DNA of 64,000 bases from assembly GCF_001693435.1 (NCBI RefSeq), contig NZ_CM004509.1:1860001-1924000 (forward strand). The letters run 5' to 3'. This stretch comes from Gilliamella sp. wkB7. Lineage in GTDB: Bacteria; Pseudomonadota; Gammaproteobacteria; Enterobacterales; Orbaceae. The translations under genes and the position numbers were made by a program. This document shows positions 1 to 10,609 of this stretch, in pieces. Position 1 is the stretch's first letter, and every line of letters starts with the position of its first letter. The notes under the pieces were generated by a model. The model saw only the letters and a list, made by a program, of their open reading frames with translations. It was not told where the DNA came from and searched no databases.

Positions 1-343
1 ATATCTCGATCGTTTTATTATGTTCTATATTCGTACCGCAGATAAATTACAACGTACGTCTGTTTGGCTTGAAAATATGGAAGGGGGTATTGATTACTTA
101 CGCAGTGTAATTGTTGATAACAAACTTGGTATTAATGATGAACTAGAAACAGAAATGACTCGCTTACGAAGTTTATTTGTATGTGAATGGAAGCAGACAA
201 TTGAACATCCTGAAAATCAACATCGTTTTGCTCACTTCATTAATAGTAATCAACGCGATGAAAATGTCCAGTTTATTTCTGAGCGTAATCAACATCGCCC
301 AGCGAGTTTACATGAACGCTATGCAATATCAGAGGAGCAATAA
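1..343 (+). CDS. nirB: Nitrite reductase (NADH) large subunit, C-terminal end (partial)
   Basis: The open frame enters from the left edge and ends at TAA 341-343, giving about 113 residues of the C-terminus. The stretch FYIRTADKLQRT followed by MEGGIDYLRSVI matches the end of the assimilatory-type siroheme nitrite reductase NirB, the cytoplasmic enzyme that reduces nitrite to ammonia with NADH. The FAD, NADH and siroheme/4Fe-4S parts lie outside the window. The next gene, nirD, starts one base after this stop, and nirC and cysG follow, which is the E. coli nirBDC-cysG order and supports the call. The promoter is not in the window. Identification is firm because of both sequence and context. 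Confidence 0.92.
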   Translation, partial: YLDRFIMFYIRTADKLQRTSVWLENMEGGIDYLRSVIVDNKLGINDELETEMTRLRSLFVCEWKQTIEHPENQHRFAHFINSNQRDENVQFISERNQHRPASLHERYAISEEQ

Positions 344-344
344 T

Positions 345-677
345 ATGAGTGATTGGATAACTGTTTGCAAAATAGAGGATATTCTGCCAGAGACAGGTGT
401 TTGTGCGTTAGTTGGGAAAGCACATGTAGCGATCTTTCGTCCTTACCACTCCAACGAACTTTACGCAATAAGTAACATTGATCCTTTTGCTGATGCTAGT
501 GTGTTGTCTCGTGGCATTATTGGTCAGCATGATGATGAATTATGGGTCGCTAGCCCACTTAAAAAACAGCGTTTTCGTTTAAAAGATGGTTATTGTTACG
601 ATGATGAGAATAATTCTATCCCTCATTATGAAGTAAAAGTGAATGATGATGGCTCTGTACAAGTAAAAGCGGATTAA
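345..677 (+). CDS. nirD: Nitrite reductase (NADH) small subunit NirD
   Basis: A 110-residue protein with the NirD hallmark ISNIDPFADASVLSRGI in the middle. NirD is the small partner of NirB in the cytoplasmic NADH-nitrite reductase and has a Rieske-like fold without the cysteine/histidine cluster ligands. I see no paired CxH motifs here, consistent with that. The start at 345 was chosen because it is one base after the nirB stop, is preceded by GAGGAG (332-337), and gives the family's normal length of about 108 residues. A longer upstream start at 177 would overlap nirB and add unrelated sequence. Translation is probably coupled to nirB. Confidence 0.93.
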   Translation: MSDWITVCKIEDILPETGVCALVGKAHVAIFRPYHSNELYAISNIDPFADASVLSRGIIGQHDDELWVASPLKKQRFRLKDGYCYDDENNSIPHYEVKVNDDGSVQVKAD

Positions 678-700
678 AATTTTGAAAGGATAACTTTGTT

Positions 701-1468
701 ATGTATACCGATACTATCAATAAATGTGCCACTAATGCGGCACGCATTGTTCGATTTGCAAAATTTAATCCATTAGGATTTTGGTTAAGTTCAGCTATGG
801 CTGGTGCATATGTTGGGCTTGGTATTATTCTTATTTTTACACTTGGTAATTTAATTGATCCTGCTTTAAGACCATTATTAATGGGGGCAACGTTTGGGAT
901 TGCTTTAACATTAGTCGTGATTGCCGGTTCCGAGTTATTTACGGGACATACCATGTTTTTAACCTTTGGTGTGAAATGTAAAAGTATTACTCATAAACAA
1001 ATGTGGTTTGTATTACCACAAACTTGGTTAGGAAATTTGCTAGGTTCAATTTTTGTTGCAATAATTTACTTTTATGCTGCAACTCCTTTACTATCAACTG
1101 ATACTAGTTTAGTGCATAGCGCTGCGTTAGCTAAAACATCAGCGTCCGCTAGTGCGTTATTTTTTCGTGGTATATTATGTAACTGGTTAGTATGTTTAGC
1201 TATTTGGATGGCTAATCGTGTTGAAGGTTCAGCGAAATTTATTGCTATCTGGTGGTGTTTACTGGCTTTTATTGCCTGTGGTTATGAACATTCGGTTGCC
1301 AATATGACACTTTTTTCTTTGTCTTGGTTTGGTAACCATAGTGATAATTATACATTAGCTGGCATAGGTCATAATTTATTATGGGTTTCATTGGGTAATA
1401 TTGTATCTGGGGCTATTTTTATGGGGTTAGGATATTGGTATGCAACGCCTAAATCAGAACGCCCTTAG
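701..1468 (+). CDS. nirC: Nitrite channel/transporter NirC (formate-nitrite transporter family)
   Basis: This 255-residue inner-membrane protein has about six hydrophobic segments and FNT-family features such as GFWLSSAMAGAYVGLGI near residues 26-42 and AGSELFTGHTMFL near residues 75-87. FNT proteins are pentameric channels for nitrite or formate. The position between nirD and cysG identifies it as NirC rather than FocA. It supplies nitrite to NirBD and may also export it. It starts 23 bases after nirD with an AAGGA ribosome-binding site and is presumably part of the nirBDC-cysG transcript. The length is close to E. coli NirC (about 268). Confidence 0.93.
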   Translation: MYTDTINKCATNAARIVRFAKFNPLGFWLSSAMAGAYVGLGIILIFTLGNLIDPALRPLLMGATFGIALTLVVIAGSELFTGHTMFLTFGVKCKSITHKQMWFVLPQTWLGNLLGSIFVAIIYFYAATPLLSTDTSLVHSAALAKTSASASALFFRGILCNWLVCLAIWMANRVEGSAKFIAIWWCLLAFIACGYEHSVANMTLFSLSWFGNHSDNYTLAGIGHNLLWVSLGNIVSGAIFMGLGYWYATPKSERP

Positions 1469-1506
1469 CACCAATTACATAGTTAAAGTGCAGGAATAAA
1501 AGTGTT

Positions 1507-2880
1507 ATGGATTATTTTCCTCTATTTTGTAAACTACAAAATCGTCATTGTTTGTTAGTTGGGGGGGGTGAAATTGCTGAACGAAAGGCTCGTTTGTTGC
1601 TTGAAGCTGGGGCTAGTATCACTGTTAATGCTGTCACTTTTAGCCAACAATTTTTGGTTTGGCAAGATCACAAACAATTAACGTTAGTCCAAGATGAATT
1701 TAAAGCCGAATTACTAGATGATAAATGGCTGGTTATTGCTGCGACTGATAGTGATAAAACTAACCAACTAGTAAGTATTGAAGCTGAAAAGCGACGCATT
1801 TTTTGTAATGTGGTTGATTCTCCTAAAGATGCTAGTTTTATTATGCCTTCAATTATCGACCGTTCACCAATTATGGTAGCGGTTTCCTCCGCTGGGCATG
1901 CTCCTGTTTTAGCACGATTATTACGTGAAAAATTAGAGGCTATTTTACCGCAACATTTAGGTAAATTAGCGCGATATGCTGGTTATTTACGTAATAAAGT
2001 TAAACTTAGTTATAAAACATTGACAGAACGTCGTCGATTTTGGGAAAAGCTATTTAATCATGATAGGTTAGCACAAGCTATTGCAAATAATGATTCAGAA
2101 CGCGTTGAACTATTGACTAATGAGTTATTTGATATGTCACTTGATGATCGCGGAGAAGTCGTTTTAGTTGGCGCAGGACCAGGTGATGCGGGTTTACTAA
2201 CATTAAAAGGACTACAGCAAATTCAACAAGCTGATATTATTGTTTATGATCGATTAGTATCAGATGAAATTATGAATCTTGTTCGTCGCGATGCTCAGCG
2301 TATTTTTGTTGGTAAACGAGTAGGATATCATTGTGTTTCACAAGAACAAATTAACCAAATCTTGTTAGAACAGGCTCAAAAAGGATTACGTGTAGTACGC
2401 TTAAAAGGAGGCGATCCTTTTATTTTTGGTCGTGGTGGAGAGGAACTAGAAACATTATTTAACGCTAATATCCCTTTCTCAGTAGTGCCAGGTATAACTG
2501 CTGCTTCTGGTTGTTCTGCATACAGTGGTATACCATTAACACATCGTGATTATGCTCATAGTGTACGTTTGGTTACAGGACATTTAAAAAATGGTAATTA
2601 TTTGGATTGGCAAAGCTTAGCAGCAGAAAAACAAACGTTAGTTTTTTATATGGGGCTTTCTCAAGCGGAAAATATTAGTAACCAATTGATTAAACATGGT
2701 ATGAATGCTCAAACACCCATTGCTATTATCGAGGAGGGAACAAGTACTAAGCAAAGAGTCATTACCGGTTTGTTGGACAATTTAGCAAATCTGGCTTTGC
2801 AAGCGCATAGTCCGAGCTTAGTTCTTATTGGACCAGTGGTTGCGCTGCGTGAAAAATTAAATTGGTTTTCTAATCATTAA
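1507..2880 (+). CDS. cysG: Siroheme synthase CysG (multifunctional)
   Basis: A 457-residue fusion enzyme that makes siroheme, the prosthetic group of NirB. The N-terminal part is precorrin-2 dehydrogenase/sirohydrochlorin ferrochelatase, with the NAD-binding [13 protein letters not shown] at about residues 19-31. The C-terminal part is uroporphyrinogen III C-methyltransferase, with [15 protein letters not shown] at about 220-234 and [16 protein letters not shown] at about 298-313. Length and domain order match E. coli CysG. It is the last gene of the nitrite reductase operon. The glycine codons of the N-terminal NAD motif form an unbroken run of eight G (1561-1568), unusual in this AT-rich sequence and discussed as a finding. 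Confidence 0.96.
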   Translation: MDYFPLFCKLQNRHCLLVGGGEIAERKARLLLEAGASITVNAVTFSQQFLVWQDHKQLTLVQDEFKAELLDDKWLVIAATDSDKTNQLVSIEAEKRRIFCNVVDSPKDASFIMPSIIDRSPIMVAVSSAGHAPVLARLLREKLEAILPQHLGKLARYAGYLRNKVKLSYKTLTERRRFWEKLFNHDRLAQAIANNDSERVELLTNELFDMSLDDRGEVVLVGAGPGDAGLLTLKGLQQIQQADIIVYDRLVSDEIMNLVRRDAQRIFVGKRVGYHCVSQEQINQILLEQAQKGLRVVRLKGGDPFIFGRGGEELETLFNANIPFSVVPGITAASGCSAYSGIPLTHRDYAHSVRLVTGHLKNGNYLDWQSLAAEKQTLVFYMGLSQAENISNQLIKHGMNAQTPIAIIEEGTSTKQRVITGLLDNLANLALQAHSPSLVLIGPVVALREKLNWFSNH

Positions 2881-2887
2881 TATCAAT

Positions 2888-2924
2888 AGGCAAGTAAATG
2901 TCAATTTTTAGTCATATACTTGTC
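2888..2924. terminator. Possible hairpin between convergent cysG and narL
   Basis: An imperfect inverted repeat (AGGCAAGTAAATG at 2888-2900 against CATATACTTGTCT at 2912-2924) has one mismatch and one G-U pair and lies between the ends of cysG (+) and narL (-). No strong T-run follows on either side, so a function as a bidirectional terminator is only plausible. Confidence 0.35.
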
Positions 2925-3030
2925 TGTTATTTATAGCATATCTTGTTTTTATAAAATTTAAAGAATTCATTTTAAATAGTTGTTATTCTATATAAAATAG
3001 ATAAAAACTATTTGTCTTTCATCGCTAGAT

Positions 3031-3684
3031 CTATTCCTTACTTTGTAAATACCACACAGTCATTTCCATACGAGATTTGAAGTTAAGTTTTTTAAATATG
3101 CTTTTGATATGAACTTTTACCGTGCTTTCAACAATATCTAAATCTTTAGCTATTAATTTATTGGATAATCCTTGCACTAATAGATTAAATATTTCATGCT
3201 CTCTAGGAGTGAGAAGATTGACATCATGGATCGGTTTTGTTGTCGGTTCATCACCGTGACGCATATAATTGAGAATAATATGTGAAATTGCATCATCCAT
3301 TATTACCTTACCAATTGAAATATCTTGTAATGCTTTGATAAAGTCTTCTGGTTCCATATCTTTTAACAGATAACCATCAGCACCTATTTTAAGCGCCGTA
3401 ATAATATCTTCTTTTGCATTCGATACGGTAAACATAATGATACGACTAGAGATATTTTTTTCACGTAAAGCTCGAAGAATATCTAACCCATTGACATCGT
3501 GTATATTAATATCAAGTAAAATAATATCTGGATCGAGCTCTTCAGCTAGTTTAATTCCTTCTATTCCTGAACCTGTTTCACCAACAATTTCAAAATGATT
3601 GACAGTATGGATTAATTGCTTTACGCCATTTCTTAACATAGGATGATCGTCAATAAGTAATATTGAACTTTTAATTTGTTCCAT
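3031..3684 (-). CDS. narL: Nitrate/nitrite response regulator NarL
   Basis: A 217-residue response regulator. The receiver domain has the acidic pair D12-D13, phospho-acceptor D58 in IILLDINI, and K108 in GYLLKDMEPED. The LuxR-type helix-turn-helix occupies about residues 154-200 (LTPREHEIFNLLVQGLSNK, then ESTVKVHIKSIFKKL). The opening ILLIDDHPMLRNGVKQLI and the GADGYLLKDMEPED segment are closer to NarL than to NarP. It lies 3 bases downstream of narX on the same strand, so the two form an operon. Phosphorylated NarL controls nitrate and nitrite respiration genes. The adjacent nirBDC-cysG operon is a known NarL target in E. coli, so the local grouping is functionally sensible. Confidence 0.94.
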   Translation of the reverse strand: MEQIKSSILLIDDHPMLRNGVKQLIHTVNHFEIVGETGSGIEGIKLAEELDPDIILLDINIHDVNGLDILRALREKNISSRIIMFTVSNAKEDIITALKIGADGYLLKDMEPEDFIKALQDISIGKVIMDDAISHIILNYMRHGDEPTTKPIHDVNLLTPREHEIFNLLVQGLSNKLIAKDLDIVESTVKVHIKSIFKKLNFKSRMEMTVWYLQSKE

Positions 3685-3687
3685 TGG

Positions 3688-5496
3688 TTACTCTTCTATT
3701 ATTTTTAGGGGAGTAGATTCCATCGCTTTAAATGTTACCACAATTTGTGTTCCTTTATTGGGTTTACTATCAATGACTAGATTACCATTTAATATCTCAA
3801 TTCTATCTCGCATGATAATAAGTCCATAATGGTGATCTTGTTTAATTTTACTTTGAAAACCTATTCCATTGTCTTTTATATTCAATGTAATTATTTGATT
3901 ATTATCCATTTCTAATTTTATTATTACACTGGATGCTTTTGCATGTTTATATACGTTATTTAGTGCCTCACGAATAAATTGCAATAAATGAAAAGCATAT
4001 TTACTATTGATAATATTTAAAGGCAATTGATATTTAAGCTGAATATTGAATTTTAATTTGATATTAAACTCTTCTACTAATTCAATTAAGCTTGCATAAA
4101 ATCCTGTTTGGTTTAAGCGTAAACGAAAAGAAGTGATTAACTCTCTTAGTTGCGAGTAAGTAACATTGACTTCTTTGCGCATAGTAGTGAGCAAATCAAC
4201 GCTGGTTGGTGAATTCAAATCAGACTGCATCTGTAAGCAACTGAGGTGAATTTTTAAACAAGATAGCGATTGGGCTATCGAATCATGTAATTCGCGCGCC
4301 ATTGCCGAACGCTCTTTCATTAATAAATATTGTTTTTGTTGTTCAATTTGCCTATCAAGCATAATTGCTGTGGTCATTTGTTCAATTAATCCAGTAATTA
4401 GATTCTCTTGCTCAATGCTGAGTGTGACATCAGTGGGTTGAATAGCAAATAAAATTCCATATTTTTCGCCATTTTCTTGAAGATACCAAAGGCGTTGCAG
4501 CCCATTTTTTTGATCAATTTTTGAGGGAGTTAAGCAGGCATTACATTTTGGATTAAGACAATAGGGTAATTTTTGTTGGTTATCATAACTAATCTGTTGA
4601 TAATGTTCTGGATTATCTGATTCATAAAAACGAATTTGAAATTGAGTGAGTGGCACCAATTCTTCTAATTCTCGTAATATTTTAAGAAAACGCTCACATA
4701 ATGGTTCTGAAGTATGTAGTTGCTTGGTTGCATAACATTGAAAAGAAATAATTTGATTGGTTTTTTGTAATTCAGATGTTTTTTCGGCAACGCGCTGTTC
4801 AAGTAATAAATATTGTGATTCTATTTGTTCTGACATTTTATTAAAAGCTAACCCAAGTAAATCAAATTCATTCTTTTTTTTCCGAATGTTAAAACGTTTA
4901 CTGAAGTTATGCTTTGAGATCGCTTCTGCCATATCAATCAGTTTTTGCCATGGAACTAAAATATAGCGACGTAAATAGGAGATTTGGATAATCAAAGAAA
5001 GTATGATAATAGCAATAAATAGTAGTTGTAACTGAAAAATATAATGGATCTGTGTTTCTGTTTTCTGATCAATTTTGTGTACTAAGTTACTAGTGAGATC
5101 AACATAGTTATCTATATCATTTTTTACTTCATCACTTTTTTTTGCTTGTTGTATTTTTGGTGCTATATTGCTTATCCACTCATTTTGCAATTGATTAAAT
5201 TCATTGGTTAAGCCGTAATGTTCAAATAATTGCAAACATTGTTTGGAAGATGATAATTCTTTAAAAATATTGAGATGATTATAATCATTTTGGGATAGTG
5301 GGATAATTGTCAAAAGTTGATAACTTTTCATTCTGAGTAACCCTAACTGATTAATCATATAAGCACTGCCTTTGGTATCATTAGCGATTCTAATTGATAA
5401 TGATAATGCTACTAATGCAATACCCCCTAAAATGAATATGAGTAGTGTTAAACGGCTAGTAATAGAGGCATTGTAGCGAACTTTTCTTCCCGACAT
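3688..5496 (-). CDS. narX: Nitrate/nitrite sensor histidine kinase NarX
   Basis: A 602-residue membrane kinase. A first transmembrane segment (about residues 13-33) is followed by a periplasmic nitrate-binding P-box (GSAYMINQLGLLRMKSYQLL), a second segment (about 155-175), a HAMP region, a central module with a cysteine cluster (YCLNPKCNACL, about 312-322), and a HisKA_3 domain with the phospho-acceptor histidine in ARELHDSIAQSLSC (about residue 401). The GHKL ATPase includes IREALNNVYKHAKAS and GLIIMRDRIEIL. The length matches E. coli NarX (598) better than NarQ (566), and the cysteine-bearing central module also favours NarX. It is transcribed ahead of narL with a 3-base gap. Confidence 0.93.
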   Translation of the reverse strand: MSGRKVRYNASITSRLTLLIFILGGIALVALSLSIRIANDTKGSAYMINQLGLLRMKSYQLLTIIPLSQNDYNHLNIFKELSSSKQCLQLFEHYGLTNEFNQLQNEWISNIAPKIQQAKKSDEVKNDIDNYVDLTSNLVHKIDQKTETQIHYIFQLQLLFIAIIILSLIIQISYLRRYILVPWQKLIDMAEAISKHNFSKRFNIRKKKNEFDLLGLAFNKMSEQIESQYLLLEQRVAEKTSELQKTNQIISFQCYATKQLHTSEPLCERFLKILRELEELVPLTQFQIRFYESDNPEHYQQISYDNQQKLPYCLNPKCNACLTPSKIDQKNGLQRLWYLQENGEKYGILFAIQPTDVTLSIEQENLITGLIEQMTTAIMLDRQIEQQKQYLLMKERSAMARELHDSIAQSLSCLKIHLSCLQMQSDLNSPTSVDLLTTMRKEVNVTYSQLRELITSFRLRLNQTGFYASLIELVEEFNIKLKFNIQLKYQLPLNIINSKYAFHLLQFIREALNNVYKHAKASSVIIKLEMDNNQIITLNIKDNGIGFQSKIKQDHHYGLIIMRDRIEILNGNLVIDSKPNKGTQIVVTFKAMESTPLKIIEE

Positions 5497-5617
5497 ATTG
5501 AAACTCTATAGGATTACAAATATTTTAAATAAATAATAATTTATAACTATTGTAGCGTGAAAGCAGTATATCTCTGATCTTTTTTGTAACTTTTTGCGAT
5601 CTTTTAGTAAACAGCGC

Positions 5618-5646
5618 TTGCAACAAGCATAAATTTTGCGTAAAAT
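5618..5646 (+). promoter_or_regulatory. Predicted sigma-70 promoter of rplU-rpmA
   Basis: TTGCAA at 5618-5623 and TAAAAT at 5641-5646 are separated by 17 bases, and the predicted start lies about 70 bases upstream of rplU. The 227-base gap between divergent narX and rplU holds no other gene that I can see. Confidence 0.6.
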
Positions 5647-5723
5647 TCACGCCCTATAAGATTAATCATACAGACATATATGTTCAATCAAGTAATCGTC
5701 TGTTTTTTATTGCGGAGTTAAGT

Positions 5724-6032
5724 ATGTACGCAGTTTTCCAAAGTGGTGGCAAGCAACACCGAGTTAGCGAAGGACAAGTCGTTCGCTTGGAAAAAATTGA
5801 AGTCGAAACAGGTGCAGAAGTTGTTTTCGATAAAGTTTTAATGGTAGCAAATGGTGAAGACATCAAAGTTGGTGCTCCGTTTGTTGAAGGTGCAACAATT
5901 AAAGCAGAAATTGTTGAGCACGGTCGTGGTGACAAAGTGAAGATTGTTAAATTCCGTCGTCGTAAACACTATCGTAAACAACAAGGTCACCGTCAGTGGT
6001 TTACTGATGTGAAGATCACTGCAATCGCTTAA
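5724..6032 (+). CDS. rplU: 50S ribosomal protein L21
   Basis: A 102-residue protein beginning [18 protein letters not shown] and containing [16 protein letters not shown], both diagnostic of bacterial L21 (103 residues in E. coli). L21 binds 23S rRNA in the large subunit. It is the first gene of rplU-rpmA and is preceded by a good promoter and a GGAG ribosome-binding site. The start is fixed by the conserved N-terminus. Confidence 0.98.
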   Translation: MYAVFQSGGKQHRVSEGQVVRLEKIEVETGAEVVFDKVLMVANGEDIKVGAPFVEGATIKAEIVEHGRGDKVKIVKFRRRKHYRKQQGHRQWFTDVKITAIA

Positions 6033-6047
6033 TAGGAGTATCGAACA

Positions 6048-6308
6048 ATGGCACATAAGAAGGCGGGTGGTTCATCACGTAATGGTCGTGATTCCCAGAG
6101 TAAACGTTTAGGTGTTAAACGTTATGGTTCTCAAGAAGTTCTTGCAGGTAATATTCTAGTTCGTCAACGTGGAACTCAATTCCACCCAGGCACTAACGTA
6201 GGTTGTGGTCGTGATCATACTCTATTTGCCTTAATTGATGGACAAGTAAAATTTGAAGTTAAAGGACCTAAAAACCGTCGTTATGTTAGTGTAATTGCTA
6301 ACAGTTAA
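6048..6308 (+). CDS. rpmA: 50S ribosomal protein L27
   Basis: An 86-residue protein starting [20 protein letters not shown], the conserved N-terminus of L27 that reaches the peptidyl transferase centre. No N-terminal extension of the Firmicutes cleavage type is present, so it should act without processing beyond Met removal. It lies 15 bases after rplU and is followed by a rho-independent terminator at 6333-6363. Confidence 0.98.
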   Translation: MAHKKAGGSSRNGRDSQSKRLGVKRYGSQEVLAGNILVRQRGTQFHPGTNVGCGRDHTLFALIDGQVKFEVKGPKNRRYVSVIANS

Positions 6309-6332
6309 TTAAAAACGGTTTGGACGTTATAG

Positions 6333-6363
6333 AAGCCTCACAGTTATTGTGGGGCTTTTTTCA
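6333..6363 (+). terminator. Rho-independent terminator of rplU-rpmA
   Basis: AAGCCTCACA (6333-6342) pairs with TGTGGGGCTT (6348-6357) with one G-U pair, followed by a run of T. It sits 25 bases after the rpmA stop. Confidence 0.85.
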
Positions 6364-6394
6364 TTTCTTGAAATTCATATAAATTAATTGCGAT

Positions 6395-8523
<2,129 letters not shown>

Positions 8524-8587
8524 ATAAGTCTTTACTCTATTCTATATTCTACTGAACTTAACTACTTTATTTAATTATCTATTACAA

Positions 8588-8625
8588 GTAGAGGCTACCG
8601 CCTCTACTCGTTTCTTTTGTTTTTT
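8588..8625 (+). terminator. Rho-independent terminator after obgE
   Basis: A perfect 8-bp stem, GTAGAGGC (8588-8595) and GCCTCTAC (8600-8607) with a TACC loop, is followed by a T-rich stretch. It lies 64 bases after the obgE stop and isolates the downstream small RNA. Confidence 0.8.
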
Positions 8626-8699
8626 TATTTGGTTAGATATTAATCTAATTTGTAAAACAATTCATGAAAAATTTATTTTAAAAAAGTCAAAAAAAACGC

Positions 8700-8728
8700 T
8701 TGCTTTTAATAATGAGAATCATTATCAT
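8700..8728 (+). promoter_or_regulatory. Promoter with overlapping Fur box for a RyhB-like sRNA
   Basis: The -35 TTGCTT (8700-8705) and -10 TATCAT (8723-8728) are 17 bases apart. The interval 8708-8726 (AATAATGAGAATCATTATC) matches 17 of 19 positions of the Fur consensus, and overlaps the spacer and -10, the classic arrangement for iron-dependent repression. Confidence 0.85.
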
Positions 8729-8734
8729 CAAATT

Positions 8735-8831
8735 GTACTTTGTTAGAACGTCGAAAGGCTTCTAAGAAGTATGACATTGCTCACATTGCTTCCAATGTTT
8801 GCCAGCTTAGTTTACCTAGGCTGGCTTTTTT
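8735..8831 (+). ncRNA. ryhB: RyhB-like iron-stress small RNA
   Basis: From a predicted start near 8735, about 95 nt run to a terminator at 8800-8831. The internal segment 8772-8793 (GACATTGCTCACATTGCTTC, then CA) is the same as the seed region of enterobacterial RyhB, which pairs with mRNAs for iron-using proteins with the help of Hfq. The order Fur-controlled promoter, short 5' hairpin region, conserved core, terminator ending in T-run also matches RyhB. It lies alone in the 629-base gap between obgE and smrB. The exact 5' end is inferred from the promoter, and the targets are not in this window. Confidence 0.88.
8800..8831 (+). terminator. Terminator of the RyhB-like sRNA
   Basis: GCCAGCTTAG (8801-8810) pairs with CTAGGCTGGC (8816-8825) with one G-U pair, followed by at least six T. 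In RyhB this hairpin and U-tail also form the Hfq-binding site. Confidence 0.88.
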
Positions 8832-8839
8832 ATTTTCAT

Positions 8840-9152
8840 ACTATTTAGAGTGTCGATACGTAAAAATTTAACCTCAATCATATTGACAATAAATGTTTAT
8901 ATTCAAGTAGTAATTTATTTTTAATCATTTTTACGTTACTCATATATTATATGAAAGTGATTAATGGTAGTAATAAATGATAGTAATAACTCATTGTAAA
9001 ACTTTCATTTAGTATCGCTGCTAAATCTCTATATAATTTTCGTTACTCATTGGTAATATACTTATACTGCTACAAATTATTACAAATCGTGTATTAGTTA
9101 TACAAATTTGGCGAGATTATCATATATATTTATATATTTTAATTAGTTATCA
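8840..9152. other. AT-rich intergenic stretch with no recognised feature
   Basis: About 310 bases between the sRNA terminator and the 3' end of smrB. I see no open frame with a ribosome-binding site, no convincing hairpin and no tRNA-like arms. CGTTACTCAT occurs twice in it (near 8932 and 9050), without an obvious role. Confidence 0.5.
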
Positions 9153-9695
9153 TTAATTATTAGCAGATTCATCATTGATATCAAATAAAATGAGTAATGC
9201 TGCATTACCCCCAAATTCTTTTGGTGCTTGATGAAAGCAAATAATTTGTGGATGCTGAGTAAGCCACATTGGTGTTTGTTTTTTTAATATGTTTTTTCCA
9301 TGTCCATACATAATGCATGCACATGGTGTTTTTTCTCGCAAACACGCAGCAATAAGCGCGGCTATCTCTTTTTTTGCTTCTCGTTGTGTCAATCCATGTA
9401 AATCTAAAAAAAATTCAGGTTCATAAAAACCGCGTCGTAATTTTTTGACTTCGTTAGGATCTGCATTTTCTCTACTATAACGAATGGGATCTTCTTGTAA
9501 AAGTGGTTGATAATCATCTGAAAAATAAAACTCAGTATTAACTTTTTCGTGTTGTTGTTTTTGAGTCTCTATGACTTTTTGTGAGCGCTTTTGTGGTTTG
9601 TGGAGCACAGTGTCTTGCCTTATCTTTTTGGTATCTCCAAGGCTATTTTTAAATAAGTTGATATCATCGTGGGTTAATTTGAATTTATTTATCAT
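9153..9695 (-). CDS. smrB: Smr-domain endonuclease SmrB (ribosome rescue factor)
   Basis: A 180-residue protein. The N-terminal part has LFKNSLGDTKKIRQDTVLH and the FSDDYQPLL segment seen in E. coli SmrB (YfcN, 183 residues). The C-terminal Smr domain starts with LDLHGLTQREAKKEI (about 96-110) and carries the glycine motif YGHGKNILK (about 130-138). SmrB cleaves mRNA between collided ribosomes. It lies 7 bases downstream of nth on the same strand, so it is probably cotranscribed with nth. In E. coli smrB has different neighbours, so this is a local rearrangement. Confidence 0.93.
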   Translation of the reverse strand: MINKFKLTHDDINLFKNSLGDTKKIRQDTVLHKPQKRSQKVIETQKQQHEKVNTEFYFSDDYQPLLQEDPIRYSRENADPNEVKKLRRGFYEPEFFLDLHGLTQREAKKEIAALIAACLREKTPCACIMYGHGKNILKKQTPMWLTQHPQIICFHQAPKEFGGNAALLILFDINDESANN

Positions 9696-9702
9696 TATTT
9701 TT

Positions 9703-10341
9703 TCACTCAGGGTAAATTTTATCTTTAAATTCGCATAGATCTTCGATTACGCATGAACCACATCTGGGTTTTCTGGCAATACAAGTATAACGACCGTGTA
9801 AAATTAACCAGTGGTGGCAATTAATTTTATATTTTTCTGGAACAACCTTTAGTAATTTTTCTTCAACAGCTTCGACAGTTTTACCTGGAGCAAAACCCGT
9901 TCTATTACTGACGCGAAAGATATGGGTATCAACCGCAATTGTTGGCCAACCAAAAGCGGTATTTAGTACCACATTTGCTGTTTTTCGACCAACACCAGGC
10001 AAAGCAATAAGTGAATCAAAATTTTCTGGTACTTGTCCTTGATACTTATCCACTAATATTTTACATGTTTTTATGATGTTTTCGGCTTTGCTATTATAAA
10101 GGCCGATTGTGCGAATATAATCTTTTAATTTATCAACGCCAAGGGCTAAAATTTGTTCAGCAGTATTGGCAACAGCAAACAATGGTTTCGTTGCTTTATT
10201 GACGCTAATATCAGTAGCTTGAGCTGAAAGTACAACCGCAATGAGTAATTCAAAAGGCGTTTTGTATACAAGCTCAGTTGTAGGATCTTTAATATGTTCT
10301 TTTAATCTTTCTAAAATTTGAATTCGAGTTAATTGTTTCAC
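9703..10341 (-). CDS. nth: Endonuclease III
   Basis: A 212-residue DNA glycosylase/AP lyase that removes oxidised pyrimidines in base excision repair (E. coli Nth 211). It carries the helix-hairpin-helix LPGVGRKTANVVL (about 113-125) with the catalytic lysine, the catalytic aspartate in VDTHIFRVSNR (about 137-147), and the 4Fe-4S ligands C187, C194, C197 and C203, spaced C-x6-C-x2-C-x5-C. All key residues are present. It is transcribed away from putP. Confidence 0.97.
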   Translation of the reverse strand: MKQLTRIQILERLKEHIKDPTTELVYKTPFELLIAVVLSAQATDISVNKATKPLFAVANTAEQILALGVDKLKDYIRTIGLYNSKAENIIKTCKILVDKYQGQVPENFDSLIALPGVGRKTANVVLNTAFGWPTIAVDTHIFRVSNRTGFAPGKTVEAVEEKLLKVVPEKYKINCHHWLILHGRYTCIARKPRCGSCVIEDLCEFKDKIYPE

Positions 10342-10609
10342 AAAATGATTATATGAAAAAGTAATTTGCCATTTATTATATACCCTAATTTAGGGTTTAT
10401 CTGTAGGTTAAATTTAGTTTTTAAATAGCTTATACCGATGAAGATATGTCGCTATTAAAATATAAATTAAATATTCTTAATGTTAGCATCAGGTTATCTT
10501 TAGTTTTTTGGTTCATAGATATCTATAAATCGCCTGCTTTTTAGCATAAGTTTTTTATGGTAAGCTAGCCAACTATTTTAAATTTCATTTTACAGGGTAT
10601 ATTATAAAA

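Noticed and set aside
616..954. Minus-strand open frame opposite nirD/nirC
   Set aside because: It is the antisense shadow of well-identified genes, with no ribosome-binding site or family resemblance.
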